Positions 24,970-34,035 are shown, numbered from the stretch's first letter. The stretch: DNA of 64,000 nucleotides from Blastococcus litoris (GCF_003075095.1 NZ_QCZF01000003.1:62001-126000); one strand, 5' to 3'. Made by a program: numbers and translations. The notes: generated by a model from the sequence alone, not told the origin.

Positions 24970-25374
24970 GTGGTGGATCGCCGATCGTCCGCTCTGCTCG
25001 CCCTGATGCTCTTCGTCGCCCTCGAGATCGCGGCGATCGTCCTCAGCGGCTCGCGGCCCGGCACCGGGCAGGGCACCCTGCCCTCGGTGCTGGCCTTCGC
25101 CGGCTACGCCGCGGGTCTCGTGGCCGCCGTCCTGCTGCTCCTGCCCGACCGCTCCGGCCGGGGCGGGCCGGAAGGCGCCTCGCGGGCACCCGGAGGGCTG
25201 CTGCTCGGGGCAGTGCTCGTCCTGCTGGCCACCGAGATCGTGTCGATGGGCGACGGTGAGGGCGGCAACATCGGCCTCGGCCTGCTGCGGTTGGCGTGCC
25301 TGGTCGTCGTCGCGGTGGTCGCCGTGCGGCTGGTTCTGGGAGTCGCTGCGGTACGGCGGCGGCGCTCCTCCTGA
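24970..25374 (+). CDS. Hypothetical four-helix membrane protein
   Basis: A 134-residue protein with four hydrophobic segments (about 8-27, 42-60, 73-92 and 104-126) and polar loops, ending in RRRRSS. I do not recognise a family. GGAGG at 24960-24964 lies five bases before the GTG at 24970; a second GTG follows at once. It lies between the phospholipase terminator and a more AT-rich stretch. Confidence 0.7.
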   Translation: MVDRRSSALLALMLFVALEIAAIVLSGSRPGTGQGTLPSVLAFAGYAAGLVAAVLLLLPDRSGRGGPEGASRAPGGLLLGAVLVLLATEIVSMGDGEGGNIGLGLLRLACLVVVAVVAVRLVLGVAAVRRRRSS

Positions 25375-25620
25375 CCCGCCTCGTCACGGCCGGTTGCTGA
25401 CGGCCACGGGCCCGTGACCTGCGGTCATGTGCCGCGCAATGCACCGCGGCGGCCGCACTTCCGGAAATTGGTTGAGCGCTGCACGGGAACCGATCCGCAA
25501 GAAATGGCCGGACCGGCCCGGCCTGCTTGACAGTCGCGCCATTCCGCTGTTTGGCTGCCGCCGAACGAGACGGGACCGACCGGTTTGATCCGGTCGGCTC
25601 GGCGGCCGCATGGGGGAACG

Positions 25621-26004
25621 ATGTCGCAGCTTGTGTCGCTCACGCATCTCCAGTCCTTCCTCGGGGTCGTCGAGGCCGCGTCCGTCACCGCTGCCGCGAC
25701 CGCTCTGGGCTACACGCAGTCGGCGGTCTCGCTGCACATCAAGGCCCTGGAGCGTGAGCTCGGCGCCCAGTTGTTCCACCGGGACCGGTCGGGGATGCCG
25801 CTGACCGCGGTCGGCAGGTCGTTCGTGGCCGAGGCCCGGAGAATGGTCGAGAACCTCCTCGAGACCGAACGCCGGATGCGCGCCGCAGTAGCGAGCTGCA
25901 TGCTCGAGAAAGACCATCTCGTCGAAACGCCGACCATTCCGAGATGTCGCGATCCGCGCGCCGGAATGAATGGTCCGGGCGTCCTCGCACAGCATTCCGC
26001 CTGA
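25621..26004 (+). CDS. HTH-only LysR-type protein
   Basis: A 127-residue protein whose residues 6-65 are a clear LysR winged helix-turn-helix (LQSFLGVVEAASVTAAATAL, TQSAVSLHIKALERELGAQL). A short linker helix follows (AEARRMVENLLETERRMRAA), and then the protein ends with about 30 residues unlike any LysR effector domain. Normal LysR proteins are about 300 residues, so this is a natural HTH-only regulator or the remnant of a broken one. The flanks (25430-25600 and 25890-26030) are more AT-rich than the rest of the window, which fits recent rearrangement or acquisition. The downstream subtilase starts 33 bp after its stop. Confidence 0.65.
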   Translation: MSQLVSLTHLQSFLGVVEAASVTAAATALGYTQSAVSLHIKALERELGAQLFHRDRSGMPLTAVGRSFVAEARRMVENLLETERRMRAAVASCMLEKDHLVETPTIPRCRDPRAGMNGPGVLAQHSA

Positions 26005-26036
26005 ATTCCTCCGAACGAGAGCATTGGTGGTCCCAG

Positions 26037-27419
26037 ATGAGGTGTGCCCTGACCGGCCGGCTGGTCCTCGCTGCCGTCCTCGCCGCGCCGGTCGTCCTGG
26101 CCGGGGGGACGGCGGAAGCCGACGAGCCCGCCGTGCGGCAGGTCGTCGTCCTGGAGGAGGACGCCGGTGACCCCGGCGCGGTCGCGGCCGACCTCGCCGC
26201 GGAGGTGGGCGTCGTGGCCGACGCCGTCTTCGCCGAGGCGCTCCCGGCCTGGACCGCGACCATGACCGACGCCGAGGCCGCCGAGGTCGAGTCGGACCCG
26301 CGCGTCGCCTTCGTCGTCGAGGACTTCCGTTTCGCGCACGACTCCGGAGCGCGTCCGTCGGCCTGCTCGGGCGTCCGCTCCGGGCGCCAGTGCCTCCCCC
26401 GGTGGGCCGCCCGGATCGGCGCCGACCAGTCGCCGGCCCGCGTCGGGGACGGCCGCGGCAGCGTGCGGGTGAACGTCGCCGTGATCGACACGGGGATCGC
26501 GGCGGCGCACCCCGACCTGAACGTCGCCGGCGGGGTGGACTGCGGCTCCGGGACCGCGGTCCCGGTCACCGGCGCCGTGACCGACGGCTCGGGCCACGGC
26601 ACGATGGTCGCCGGCGTCCTGGGTGCCCGTGACGACCGGACCGGCGTCGTGGGTGCCGCGCCCGGTACGCCGCTGTGGTCGGTGGACGTGTTCGACGAGT
26701 ACGGCGAGGCGTGGCTGTCCAACCTGCTCTGCGCGGTGGACTGGGTGACCGCTACCCGTCAGGACGCCGACCGCGGCAACGACATCGCGGTCGCGAACAT
26801 GAGCGTGTCGGGCCTCGGCGCCGACGACGGCCGGTGCGGACGCGAGGCGGGCGACCCGCTCCACGCGGCGATCTGCGCCGCCACGGACGCGGGGGTGGGA
26901 TTCGTGGCGGCCGCCGGCAACTACGGCATGGACCTCGCCGAGGTCATCCCCGCGGCCTACGACGAGGTCATCGCCGTCACCGCCATGACCGACCTGGACG
27001 GGCGGGCCGGAGCGCGCACCCAGATCGACTGCCTCGGCAGCGACGTGCGGGACTACGGCGAGTCCGACGACTCGGGCGCGTACTTCAGCAACTACGCCAC
27101 GGGCCTGGGCGACCTCGCGCACACGCTGGCCGCACCGGGGGTCTGCGTCGAGACGACGACCGACGGGGAGGTCCCCGGCTACGGGGTCGGCGACGGCACC
27201 AGTCTCGCCGCGCCCGCTGTCGCCGGGGTCCTGGCGACCTGCATCGAGTACGGCCCCTGCCGCGCCGGCCGACCGCAGTACAACGCCGCCACCCTGGTGC
27301 TGGGCGCGGCGCAGCAGGGGGTGCGGCACCGGGCCCAGGGCTTCACCGGCGACCCGCTGCACCCCTTCCCCGAGGACGACGTGCGGCGGTTCGGCTTCCT
27401 GGTGGCGGCTGGTCGCTGA
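26037..27419 (+). CDS. Secreted S8 (subtilisin-like) serine peptidase
   Basis: A 460-residue exported protease. A signal peptide ends near GTAEADE, and an inhibitor-like propeptide (about 25-100) follows. The catalytic triad is Asp151 in VAVIDTGIAA, His187 in GSGHGTMVAG and Ser389 in GDGTSLAAP; the oxyanion Asn lies in AAAGNYGMD. Several Cys pairs suggest disulfides. There is no C-terminal anchor, so it is probably released. The ATG at 26037 has ggtgg a few bases upstream. It may share transcription with the small LysR-type gene before it. Confidence 0.93.
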   Translation: MRCALTGRLVLAAVLAAPVVLAGGTAEADEPAVRQVVVLEEDAGDPGAVAADLAAEVGVVADAVFAEALPAWTATMTDAEAAEVESDPRVAFVVEDFRFAHDSGARPSACSGVRSGRQCLPRWAARIGADQSPARVGDGRGSVRVNVAVIDTGIAAAHPDLNVAGGVDCGSGTAVPVTGAVTDGSGHGTMVAGVLGARDDRTGVVGAAPGTPLWSVDVFDEYGEAWLSNLLCAVDWVTATRQDADRGNDIAVANMSVSGLGADDGRCGREAGDPLHAAICAATDAGVGFVAAAGNYGMDLAEVIPAAYDEVIAVTAMTDLDGRAGARTQIDCLGSDVRDYGESDDSGAYFSNYATGLGDLAHTLAAPGVCVETTTDGEVPGYGVGDGTSLAAPAVAGVLATCIEYGPCRAGRPQYNAATLVLGAAQQGVRHRAQGFTGDPLHPFPEDDVRRFGFLVAAGR

Positions 27420-27445
27420 GCGGAGGAGGTGCGAGCCTTCGGTCC

Positions 27446-28609
27446 GTGACCGATCTGGACCGACTGCTCGACTTCGCCGCGCGGTCGAGGGTGCCCGACG
27501 GCTTCGGCTACCTCGGCGACGACGGCCGGGTGCTGCCCGACCGGCCGGTCGAGACGTGGATCGTCGCCCGGATGACGCACGTCTTCGGCCTGGCCGCCCT
27601 GCTCGGGCGACCGGGAGCCGCCGAGCTGTCCGAGCACGGTGTCACCGCGCTGACCGGGGGCCCGCTGCGCGACCTCGAGCACGGGGGTTGGCGGGCGAGC
27701 ACCGAGGACGACGCCAAGGCGGCCTACGTGCACGCCTTCGTGCTGCTCGCCGGGTCCACGGCGGCGACCGCAGGGCTCCCGGGCGGGCGCGAGCTCCTCA
27801 CCGACGCGCTGGAGGTCTGGCAGAGCCGGTTCTGGGACGACGACGCCGGCCTGGCGGTCGAGGAGTGGGACCGGACCTGGACCCGCCTGGACGGCTACCG
27901 CGGCGCCAACGCCAACATGCACGGCGTCGAGGCGGTGCTGGCCGCCGCCGACGCCGTGGACGACGCCGGGACCGCCGGGCGGTTGCGCGGGCAGGCGCTG
28001 CGGGCGGTCGAGCGGGTGGTGCACGGCTGGGCGCGCGAGCGCGGCTGGCGGCTGCCGGAGCACTTCACGAGCGCCTGGGAGCCCCTTCCCGAGTACAACC
28101 GGGACCGGCCGGCCGACCCGTTCCGGCCGTACGGGGTGACCATCGGGCACCAGTTCGAGTGGGCGCGGCTGGCCCTGCACGTCCGTGCGGTGACGGCCGA
28201 CCCGCCGGAGTGGCTGCTGCCCGACGCCGTCGACCTCTTCGGGGCCGCGGCGTCGCGCGGCTGGGCGGCCGACGGGCAGGACGGCTTCCCGTACACCCTC
28301 GGCTGGGACGACCGCCCGGTCGTCGGCGCCCGCATGCACTGGGTGCTGTGCGAGGCCGTCGCCGCGGCGGCCGTGCTGGCCGAGGTGACTGTCGACCCCT
28401 CCTACCGCGAGCTCGCCCGGCGGTGGCGGCGGCACGGGGAAGAGCGCTTCGCCGACCCGGCCACGGGCAGCTGGCACCACGAGCTGACGCCGTCCGGGGA
28501 GGTGGGGACCGGCACCTGGGCCGGCCAGCCCGACGCCTACCACCTGGCCCAGATGCTGCTGCTCGACGGCCGGCCCGTGCGCGGCGGCGTCGCGGCCGCG
28601 CTGCGCTGA
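27446..28609 (+). CDS. AGE-family epimerase/isomerase
   Basis: A 387-residue (alpha/alpha)6-barrel protein of the N-acylglucosamine 2-epimerase/YihS group, acting on aldose-ketose or 2-epimer sugar pairs. The characteristic segments are TWIVARMTHVFGLAALLGRP, GANANMHGVEAVLAAADA, PYGVTIGHQFEWARLAL and ARMHWVLCEAVAAAAVL, with the conserved His residues of the barrel. The substrate is unknown. The GTG at 27446 has only a distant GGAGGAGG (about 15 bases upstream) and lies 26 bp after the subtilase stop. Confidence 0.9.
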   Translation: MTDLDRLLDFAARSRVPDGFGYLGDDGRVLPDRPVETWIVARMTHVFGLAALLGRPGAAELSEHGVTALTGGPLRDLEHGGWRASTEDDAKAAYVHAFVLLAGSTAATAGLPGGRELLTDALEVWQSRFWDDDAGLAVEEWDRTWTRLDGYRGANANMHGVEAVLAAADAVDDAGTAGRLRGQALRAVERVVHGWARERGWRLPEHFTSAWEPLPEYNRDRPADPFRPYGVTIGHQFEWARLALHVRAVTADPPEWLLPDAVDLFGAAASRGWAADGQDGFPYTLGWDDRPVVGARMHWVLCEAVAAAAVLAEVTVDPSYRELARRWRRHGEERFADPATGSWHHELTPSGEVGTGTWAGQPDAYHLAQMLLLDGRPVRGGVAAALR

Positions 28610-28649
28610 CCGCCGGGCGCCCCGCCGGCCGCCCGACTACGGTCGGGTG

Positions 28650-29045
28650 GTGAGCGACCTCCTCCCCCTCGCCGACGAGCGGTTCATCTCGCTCACCACG
28701 TTCCGCGCCTCCGGTGCCCCCGTCTCGACCCCCGTGTGGGTGGGCCGCGACGGCGACTCGCTCGTCGTCCTCACGCCGTCCGGGAGCGGCAAGGTGAAGC
28801 GCCTGCGCCGCGACCCCCGCGTCGAGATCCGCCCCTGCGGGCGCTTCGGATCGGTGGCCGACGGCGCCGTGCCGGTCGCCGGCACGGCGGAGGTGCGGTC
28901 GGCTCCCGCCGACGTCGAGCGGGCGCGCGCGGTGATCCGCCGGACGTACCCCCTGGAGTCCCGGCTGGTGCTGGGCATCGAGCGGCTGGTCGAGCGACTG
29001 CGCCGGCGGCCGCCCACGGAACGGCTCGCCCTGCTCATCGCCTGA
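28650..29045 (+). CDS. PPOX-class F420-dependent oxidoreductase
   Basis: A 131-residue split-barrel protein matching the small F420-dependent PPOX group (residues 1-120): RFISLTTFRASGAPVSTPVWV and DGDSLVVLTPSGSGKVKRLRRDPRV are typical, with the Lys/Arg-rich segment that contacts the cofactor phosphates. The reaction is unknown. Two adjacent GTG codons exist at 28647 and 28650; the second is chosen because TACGGT at 28638-28643 lies exactly six bases before it, the leaderless spacing seen elsewhere in the window. Confidence 0.88.
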   Translation: MSDLLPLADERFISLTTFRASGAPVSTPVWVGRDGDSLVVLTPSGSGKVKRLRRDPRVEIRPCGRFGSVADGAVPVAGTAEVRSAPADVERARAVIRRTYPLESRLVLGIERLVERLRRRPPTERLALLIA

Positions 29046-29157
29046 CCGGGGGAACGGCCTGCCCGCCCGGTCGCTGACCTGCCCCTTCGACGTGTCGCGG
29101 CGGGAGGCCCCGGGTAGGCGGTGCACGACCGAGCAGTCGGAGCAGAGGAGCGCAGCA

Positions 29158-29619
29158 GTGGCCAGCGTGCAGGAGTCCGTCGACGTCGACGTCCCGATCC
29201 GGGTCGCCTACGACCAGTGGACGCAGTTCGAGTCGTTCCCCCAGTTCATGGGCGGGGTGGAGCGGATCACCCAGCTCGACGACACCCACACCCACTGGGT
29301 CACCAACGTCGACGGCGTCAAGCGCGAGTTCGACGCCGAGATCACCGAGCAGCACCCGGAGGAGCGCGTCGCCTGGACCAGCACCAGCGGCGAGGCGAAG
29401 CACGCCGGTGTGGTCACCTTCCACCGGCTGGACGACGCCAAGACCCGGGTGATGATCCAGATCGACTGGGAGCCGGAGGGCCTGGTCGAGAAGGCCGGCG
29501 CCGCCCTCGGCTTCGACGACCGCCAGGTCAAGGCGGACGCGAAGAAGTTCAAGGAGTTCATCGAGAGCCGCGGCTCCGAGACCGGCGCCTGGCGCGGGGA
29601 CGTCGAGCGCCCCAGCTGA
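29158..29619 (+). CDS. SRPBCC (polyketide cyclase/dehydrase-like) protein
   Basis: A 153-residue protein with a SRPBCC fold, a hydrophobic ligand-binding cavity: VPIRVAYDQWTQFESFPQFM at the start, then ITEQHPEERVAWTSTSGEAK. Such stand-alone proteins in actinobacteria are often stress-related but have no assigned ligand. GGAG precedes the GTG at 29158. A 20-bp hairpin ends transcription. Confidence 0.85.
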   Translation: MASVQESVDVDVPIRVAYDQWTQFESFPQFMGGVERITQLDDTHTHWVTNVDGVKREFDAEITEQHPEERVAWTSTSGEAKHAGVVTFHRLDDAKTRVMIQIDWEPEGLVEKAGAALGFDDRQVKADAKKFKEFIESRGSETGAWRGDVERPS

Positions 29620-29626
29620 CGCACGG

Positions 29627-29670
29627 ACGACGGAGGCGCCCACCCGGACCCGGGTGGGCGCCTCCGTCGT
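29627..29670. terminator. Bidirectional terminator between SRPBCC gene and ptsH
   Basis: A perfect 20-bp stem (acgacggaggcgcccacccg at 29627-29646 with its complement at 29651-29670) and a 4-base loop lies between two convergent genes and begins seven bases after the SRPBCC stop codon. It can serve both strands. Confidence 0.85.
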
Positions 29671-29678
29671 CGTTCAGG

Positions 29679-29939
29679 TCATTCGGCGTCGAGGTCCTGG
29701 GCGACCATGCCGGCGATCCGGTCGAGCACGGCCTGGTCGTCGCTGCTCACCACGACCTCAGTCCCCTGCTTGGCGCCGAGCGTCATGATCATCAGCGGTG
29801 AGCCGGCGTCGACCGGGTTGCCGCCCGGGGTGGCCAGGGTGACGGGCACCCCGGCCTTGCCGACGGCCTCGGCGATGAGGGCGGCCGGGCGGGCGTGCAG
29901 GCCCACCCGCGACCCGACGGTGACGGTCTGACTGGGCAT
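29679..29939 (-). CDS. ptsH: Phosphocarrier protein HPr
   Basis: An 86-residue HPr, the phospho-relay between enzyme I and the sugar permease. The phospho-accepting His15 is in SRVGLHARPAALI. The Ser46 regulatory region is represented by GSPLMIMTLGAKQGTE. The ATG at 29939 follows GAGGACC. It is the last gene of the fructose PTS cluster, 47 bp downstream of fruA on the same strand. Confidence 0.97.
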   Translation of the reverse strand: MPSQTVTVGSRVGLHARPAALIAEAVGKAGVPVTLATPGGNPVDAGSPLMIMTLGAKQGTEVVVSSDDQAVLDRIAGMVAQDLDAE

Positions 29940-29986
29940 CGGTCCTCTTCCTCGCTGCTGGGGATCGGTGATCACGAGCATGGCGT

Positions 29987-32089
29987 TCAGGTGCTCGCGG
30001 CGCGCGCCGGGGTGGCGTGGGCCGGGGTGTGCGCGTGCTCGAGGTCGACGGCGTCCTCGGGCACCACCTCCGCGCCCCTGCGCCCGATCGTCTTCAGCAC
30101 CGTGACCGCCAGGGCGCCGACGACCGTGCCGACGACGAGGGCGAGCAGGAACATCCAGACGCCGGTCATCGCGAAGAACACGAAGATGCCGCCGTGCGGG
30201 GCGCGGAGCTCGACGCCGCTGGCCGCCACGATGGCCCCGGTCGTCGCTCCCCCCAGCATCATCGAGGGGATGACCCGCAGCGGGTCGGCGGCCGCGAACG
30301 GGATGGCGCCCTCGGAGATGAACGAGGCGCCGAGCAGCCAGGCGGCCTTGCCGTTGTCCCGCTCGGCGGGCGTGTAGAGCCGCGGCCGGACAGCGGTGCT
30401 CAGCGCCATCGCCAGCGGCGGCACCATCCCGGCCGCCATGACCGTGGCCATGATGACCAGCTCCTGCTGGCCGCCGTCGCCGGTGACGGCGGCGGTGAGC
30501 CCGGTGGTCGCGAAGACGTAGGCCGCCTTGTTGACCGGGCCGCCCAGGTCGAAGCACATCATCAGGCCGAGGATGATCCCGAGCAGGATCGCGGCGCTAC
30601 CGGTCAGGCCGTTGAGCCAGTTGCCCAGCCCCTCCAGCGCCGCGGCCAGGGGGCGGCCGAGGACGACGACCATCAGGCCGCTGGAGATCAGGGTCGCCAG
30701 CAGCGGGATGATCACGACCGGCTGCAACCCGCGGACCCCGGTGGGCAGCTTCCAGCGGCTGATCCACAGCGCCGCGAAGCCGGCGATGATGCCGCCGATC
30801 AGGCCACCGATGAAGCCGGCGCCGACGGTCACGGACACGGCGCCGACGACGAACCCCGGGACGATGCCGGGACGGTCGGCGATGGCGAAGGCGATGTAGC
30901 CGGCGAGCGCCGGCACCAGGAAGCCGAACGCCGCCTGGCCGAGCACGGTGCAGACGGCGCCCAGGTAGCCGAGGAAGCCGTCGTTGAGTCCCTCGATGCC
31001 CGAGGCGCTCGGGAGGTCGAAGAACGAGTTGTTGAGCACCCAGCTCAGGGCATAGCTCTGGCCCTCGACGTCGGGGTTGCCGTTGACGATCTGGTAGCCG
31101 CCGAACAGGAAGCCCAGCGCGATCAGCAGACCGCCGGCTGCGACGAACGGGATCATGTAGCTGACGCCGGTGAGCAGCCAGCGGCGGATCTCGGTCCCCG
31201 TGCGGGCACCCCCGCCGCTCGTCGCGGCGGGCGCCTCGGCGGCGGAGCCGGGCACCCGGCGGGCGCCCGGGTCGTCGGCGGCAGCGAGCGCCTCGCGGAT
31301 CATGGCGTCGGGCTCGTTGATGGCCCGCTTGGTCCCGCTCTGCACCAGCGGCTTGCCGGCGAACCGGCCCTGGTCCCGCACGCCGACGTCCACGGCGAAG
31401 ATCGCGGCGTCGGCGGCCCGGATGACCGCGGGGTCGAGCGGGGTGGCGCCCGACGAGCCCTGCGTCTCGACGTGGACGTCGACGCCGGCCGCCTCGCCCG
31501 CGGCGACGAGCTTGTCGGCCGCCATGTAGGTGTGCGCGATCCCGGTGGGGCAGGCGCTCACGACGACGATGCTCTTCCGCGCCGCGGGCGCAGCCGGGGC
31601 CGGCGCTGCGGTCGCACCCGCGGTCGCGGGCTCCGGAGCGGGCGAGACGACCTCCTCCACCAGCCGCACGATCTCCTGGGCCGACGACGCGGAGCGCAGT
31701 GACGCGACGAACTCCGGCCGCACCAGCGCCCGGGCGAGCGCGGTCAGCAGCGTGAGGTGGTCGGCGTCGCCGTGGGCGGGCGCGGCGATGAGGAAGGCGA
31801 GGTCGGCCGGCCCGTCCGGGGCCCCGAAGTCGACCTTCGGCGACAGCCGTGCGAACGCCAGCGACGCCTCGGTGACGGCGGCGGACCGGCAGTGGGGGAT
31901 GGCGATGCCGCCGGGCAGCCCGGTCGCCGCCTGGGCCTCGCGGGCCAGGACGTCGGACTGCAGGGCATCGGCGTCGGTGGCGCGACCGGCGCCGGCGACC
32001 AGCTCGGCGAGCCGGCGCACGACCGCGCCCTTGTCGGCACCGAGGTCGGCGTCGAGCGCGACCAGGTCGGTGGTGATCAGTGCGGGCAT
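29987..32089 (-). CDS. fruA: PTS fructose transporter subunit IIABC
   Basis: A 700-residue fused permease that imports fructose as fructose-1-phosphate. The order is IIA (about 1-150, phospho-His66 in IAIPHCRSA), an Ala/Pro linker, IIB (about 171-275, phospho-Cys180 in VSACPTGIAHTYMAA), a second linker, and IIC (about 300-680) with some nine to ten membrane helices and GASFISEGAIPFAA, the substrate-site motif. It follows fruK by 19 bp and precedes ptsH. Confidence 0.96.
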   Translation of the reverse strand: MPALITTDLVALDADLGADKGAVVRRLAELVAGAGRATDADALQSDVLAREAQAATGLPGGIAIPHCRSAAVTEASLAFARLSPKVDFGAPDGPADLAFLIAAPAHGDADHLTLLTALARALVRPEFVASLRSASSAQEIVRLVEEVVSPAPEPATAGATAAPAPAAPAARKSIVVVSACPTGIAHTYMAADKLVAAGEAAGVDVHVETQGSSGATPLDPAVIRAADAAIFAVDVGVRDQGRFAGKPLVQSGTKRAINEPDAMIREALAAADDPGARRVPGSAAEAPAATSGGGARTGTEIRRWLLTGVSYMIPFVAAGGLLIALGFLFGGYQIVNGNPDVEGQSYALSWVLNNSFFDLPSASGIEGLNDGFLGYLGAVCTVLGQAAFGFLVPALAGYIAFAIADRPGIVPGFVVGAVSVTVGAGFIGGLIGGIIAGFAALWISRWKLPTGVRGLQPVVIIPLLATLISSGLMVVVLGRPLAAALEGLGNWLNGLTGSAAILLGIILGLMMCFDLGGPVNKAAYVFATTGLTAAVTGDGGQQELVIMATVMAAGMVPPLAMALSTAVRPRLYTPAERDNGKAAWLLGASFISEGAIPFAAADPLRVIPSMMLGGATTGAIVAASGVELRAPHGGIFVFFAMTGVWMFLLALVVGTVVGALAVTVLKTIGRRGAEVVPEDAVDLEHAHTPAHATPARAAST

Positions 32090-32108
32090 GGAGCTTCTCC
32101 CGGAGGCG

Positions 32109-33119
32109 TCAGGGGACGTCGCGGCCGGCGGCCGGAACGGGGGGCGGGGTGCTGCTGCCGGGGAGCCCGGCGATGACCCGAACTGCTGGACCGTCCACCT
32201 GGGCCGGGGTGGGGACGGCGGAGCCGGGGAGCGACGCGCTGGCCGCTCCGTAGGCGACGGCGGTGCGCAGCCGCTCGGCCGGCGGGGCGCCGGCCAACGA
32301 GGCGAGGAGGTGTCCGGCGAGGCTGCAGTCGCCGGCGCCCACGGTGCTCCGCACGGTGATCTCCGGCGGGCGTGCCGACCACAGCCCGCCGTCCGCGGTC
32401 GAGAGGACGGCGCCGTCGCCGCCCAGGGTCAGCAGCACCTCGGCCACGCCGCGGTCGTGCAGCGAGCGGACCGCGGCGAGCATCGCGGCCGGGTCGCCCA
32501 GCACCTCGGCCTCGGACGAGCCCGCGAGCTGCGCCAGCTCCTCGGCGTTGGGCTTGAGGAGATCGGGCGCTGCGTCCGGTCCGGCGGCCACGAGGGCGAG
32601 CAGCGGCCCCTCGCTGGTGTCCACGGCGATGCGGGCGCCGGTGTCGCGCAGCGAGCGGACGAGGTCGGCGTACCAGTCGGCGGGCGTGCCGGGCGGCAGG
32701 GAGCCGGAGAGCACGACCCACTGCGCGGCGGCGGCGTGACCGTGCAGGACGCCGCCCAGCGCGGCTCGCGTCGTCCCGCTGAGCGCAGCGCCGGGCTCGT
32801 TGAGCTTCGTCGTCGTCCCGGCCGGGTCGACGAGGGTGTAGTTGGTGCGCACCGGTGCCTGCACCGGGACGGTCGCCAGCTCCAGCCCCAGTGCGCGCAG
32901 GGCGGTGACGATCGGGTCGGAGGCGGCGGCGGGCAGCACCGACACCACGTCGCCGCCGGCCGCGGCGATCGCCCGAGCCACGTTGACGCCCTTGCCGCCG
33001 GGCTCGGTGCTGCTCCCCGACAGCCGCACGATGCCGCCCTCGGCGAGCGGGGCGGGCAGGTCGAGGGTGCGGTCCAGGCTCGGGTTGGCCGTCAGGGTGA
33101 CGACGCGGGAGGGGGTCAT
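32109..33119 (-). CDS. fruK: 1-phosphofructokinase
   Basis: A 336-residue PfkB-family kinase that phosphorylates fructose-1-phosphate to fructose-1,6-bisphosphate. The N-terminal LTANPSLDRTLDLP and EPGGKGVNVARAIAAAGG match the first PfkB signature; the second, TVGAGDCSLAGHL, contains the catalytic Asp. Its ATG overlaps the stop of the DeoR gene (ATGA), so regulator and kinase are translationally coupled. Confidence 0.96.
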   Translation of the reverse strand: MTPSRVVTLTANPSLDRTLDLPAPLAEGGIVRLSGSSTEPGGKGVNVARAIAAAGGDVVSVLPAAASDPIVTALRALGLELATVPVQAPVRTNYTLVDPAGTTTKLNEPGAALSGTTRAALGGVLHGHAAAAQWVVLSGSLPPGTPADWYADLVRSLRDTGARIAVDTSEGPLLALVAAGPDAAPDLLKPNAEELAQLAGSSEAEVLGDPAAMLAAVRSLHDRGVAEVLLTLGGDGAVLSTADGGLWSARPPEITVRSTVGAGDCSLAGHLLASLAGAPPAERLRTAVAYGAASASLPGSAVPTPAQVDGPAVRVIAGLPGSSTPPPVPAAGRDVP

Positions 33120-33886
33120 GCGAGCACGACCTCGACGCCGGCCTTCTCCAGCTCGGCGACGACCCCGGCATCGGCGCCCTCGTCGGTGACCAGCACGTCG
33201 ACGTCCTCGATGGCGGCGTAGCGGACCAGGTGCTCGCGTCCGAGCTTGCTGCTGTCGGCCAGGACGACGACGCGTTGACCCGCGCGCACCATCGCCCGCT
33301 TGACGGAGGCCTCGGCGTCGTCCGGCGTGGTGAAGCCGTGGCCGGGCGCGATGCCGTTGGCCCCCAGGAAGGCCACGTCGACGCGGAGCTCGCCGAGCGC
33401 GCGGACCGTCGTCTCGCCGACCGCGCACTGGGTGACGCCCCGGACCCGGCCACCGAGCAGGTGCAGCGTGACCCCCGCCATGACCGAGAGCCGCGACGCG
33501 ATCGGCACCGAGGAGGTGATGGCGAGCAGCCGCCGGTCGGCGGGCAGGATCTCGGCCAGTGCCGCGGTCGTCGTGCCGCCGTCCAGGACGATGCTGCCCT
33601 CGGCGCCCGGGAGCAGGGCGAGGGCCGCGGTGGCGATCGCCCGCTTCTGCTCGCTGTGGGCCCGGTGCCGCTCACCCAGGCCCGGCTCGACCAGCGTCAG
33701 CGCGCCGGCCGGCACGGCGCCGCCGTGCACGCGGCGCAGGGTGCCGGCACGCTCCAGGACCGCCAGGTCGCGGCGGACGGTCTCCGTCGTCACGCCGAAC
33801 TCCTCGGCGAGCGCGGTGACGGCGAGGCGGCCCCGGTCGGCGACCCGTGCGGCGATGGCCTGCTGCCGCTCCTCGGGGTAGAGCAC
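33116..33886 (-). CDS. fruR: DeoR-family regulator of the fructose PTS
   Basis: A 256-residue regulator. The DeoR helix-turn-helix covers residues 5-58 (LAEEFGVTTETVRRDLAVLE), and the sugar-phosphate sensor domain follows with DGGTTTAALAEILP and FLGANGIAPGHGFTT. It leads the fruR-fruK-fruA-ptsH operon and is divergent from ptsI; fructose-1-phosphate is the usual effector of such regulators. GGAGGA precedes the GTG at 33886. The perfect dyad at 33966-33979 is a likely operator. Confidence 0.93.
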   Translation of the reverse strand: MLYPEERQQAIAARVADRGRLAVTALAEEFGVTTETVRRDLAVLERAGTLRRVHGGAVPAGALTLVEPGLGERHRAHSEQKRAIATAALALLPGAEGSIVLDGGTTTAALAEILPADRRLLAITSSVPIASRLSVMAGVTLHLLGGRVRGVTQCAVGETTVRALGELRVDVAFLGANGIAPGHGFTTPDDAEASVKRAMVRAGQRVVVLADSSKLGREHLVRYAAIEDVDVLVTDEGADAGVVAELEKAGVEVVLA

Positions 33887-33965
33887 GCTGTCCTCCGAGA
33901 GTCCGGTGGTGGATGTCCGACCGTGTGGCTTTTGCGTTGTGGTTGTGTTGTTCTACGTCCGATTC

Positions 33966-33979
33966 GTTGACAAGTCAAC
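33966..33979. promoter_or_regulatory. Palindrome GTTGAC-AA-GTCAAC (candidate FruR operator)
   Basis: Six-bp perfect arms around AA in the divergent fruR/ptsI region. The region is AT-richer than its surroundings and has G/T repeats nearby (33928-33950) that probably form the core promoters. The TTGAC within the palindrome may also be a -35 element for ptsI, so binding would block transcription. Confidence 0.6.
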
Positions 33980-34035
33980 ACTTTCTCGTGACCCTGGTCA
34001 CCGAACGGTCCACCTTCTCCCGTGCGAGGTCCTCC

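Noticed and set aside
25890-26030. Inverted repeats (GACCATT...AATGGTC) as ends of an insertion sequence
   Set aside because: The arms are short and interrupted, no transposase is encoded, and no target-site duplication is visible.
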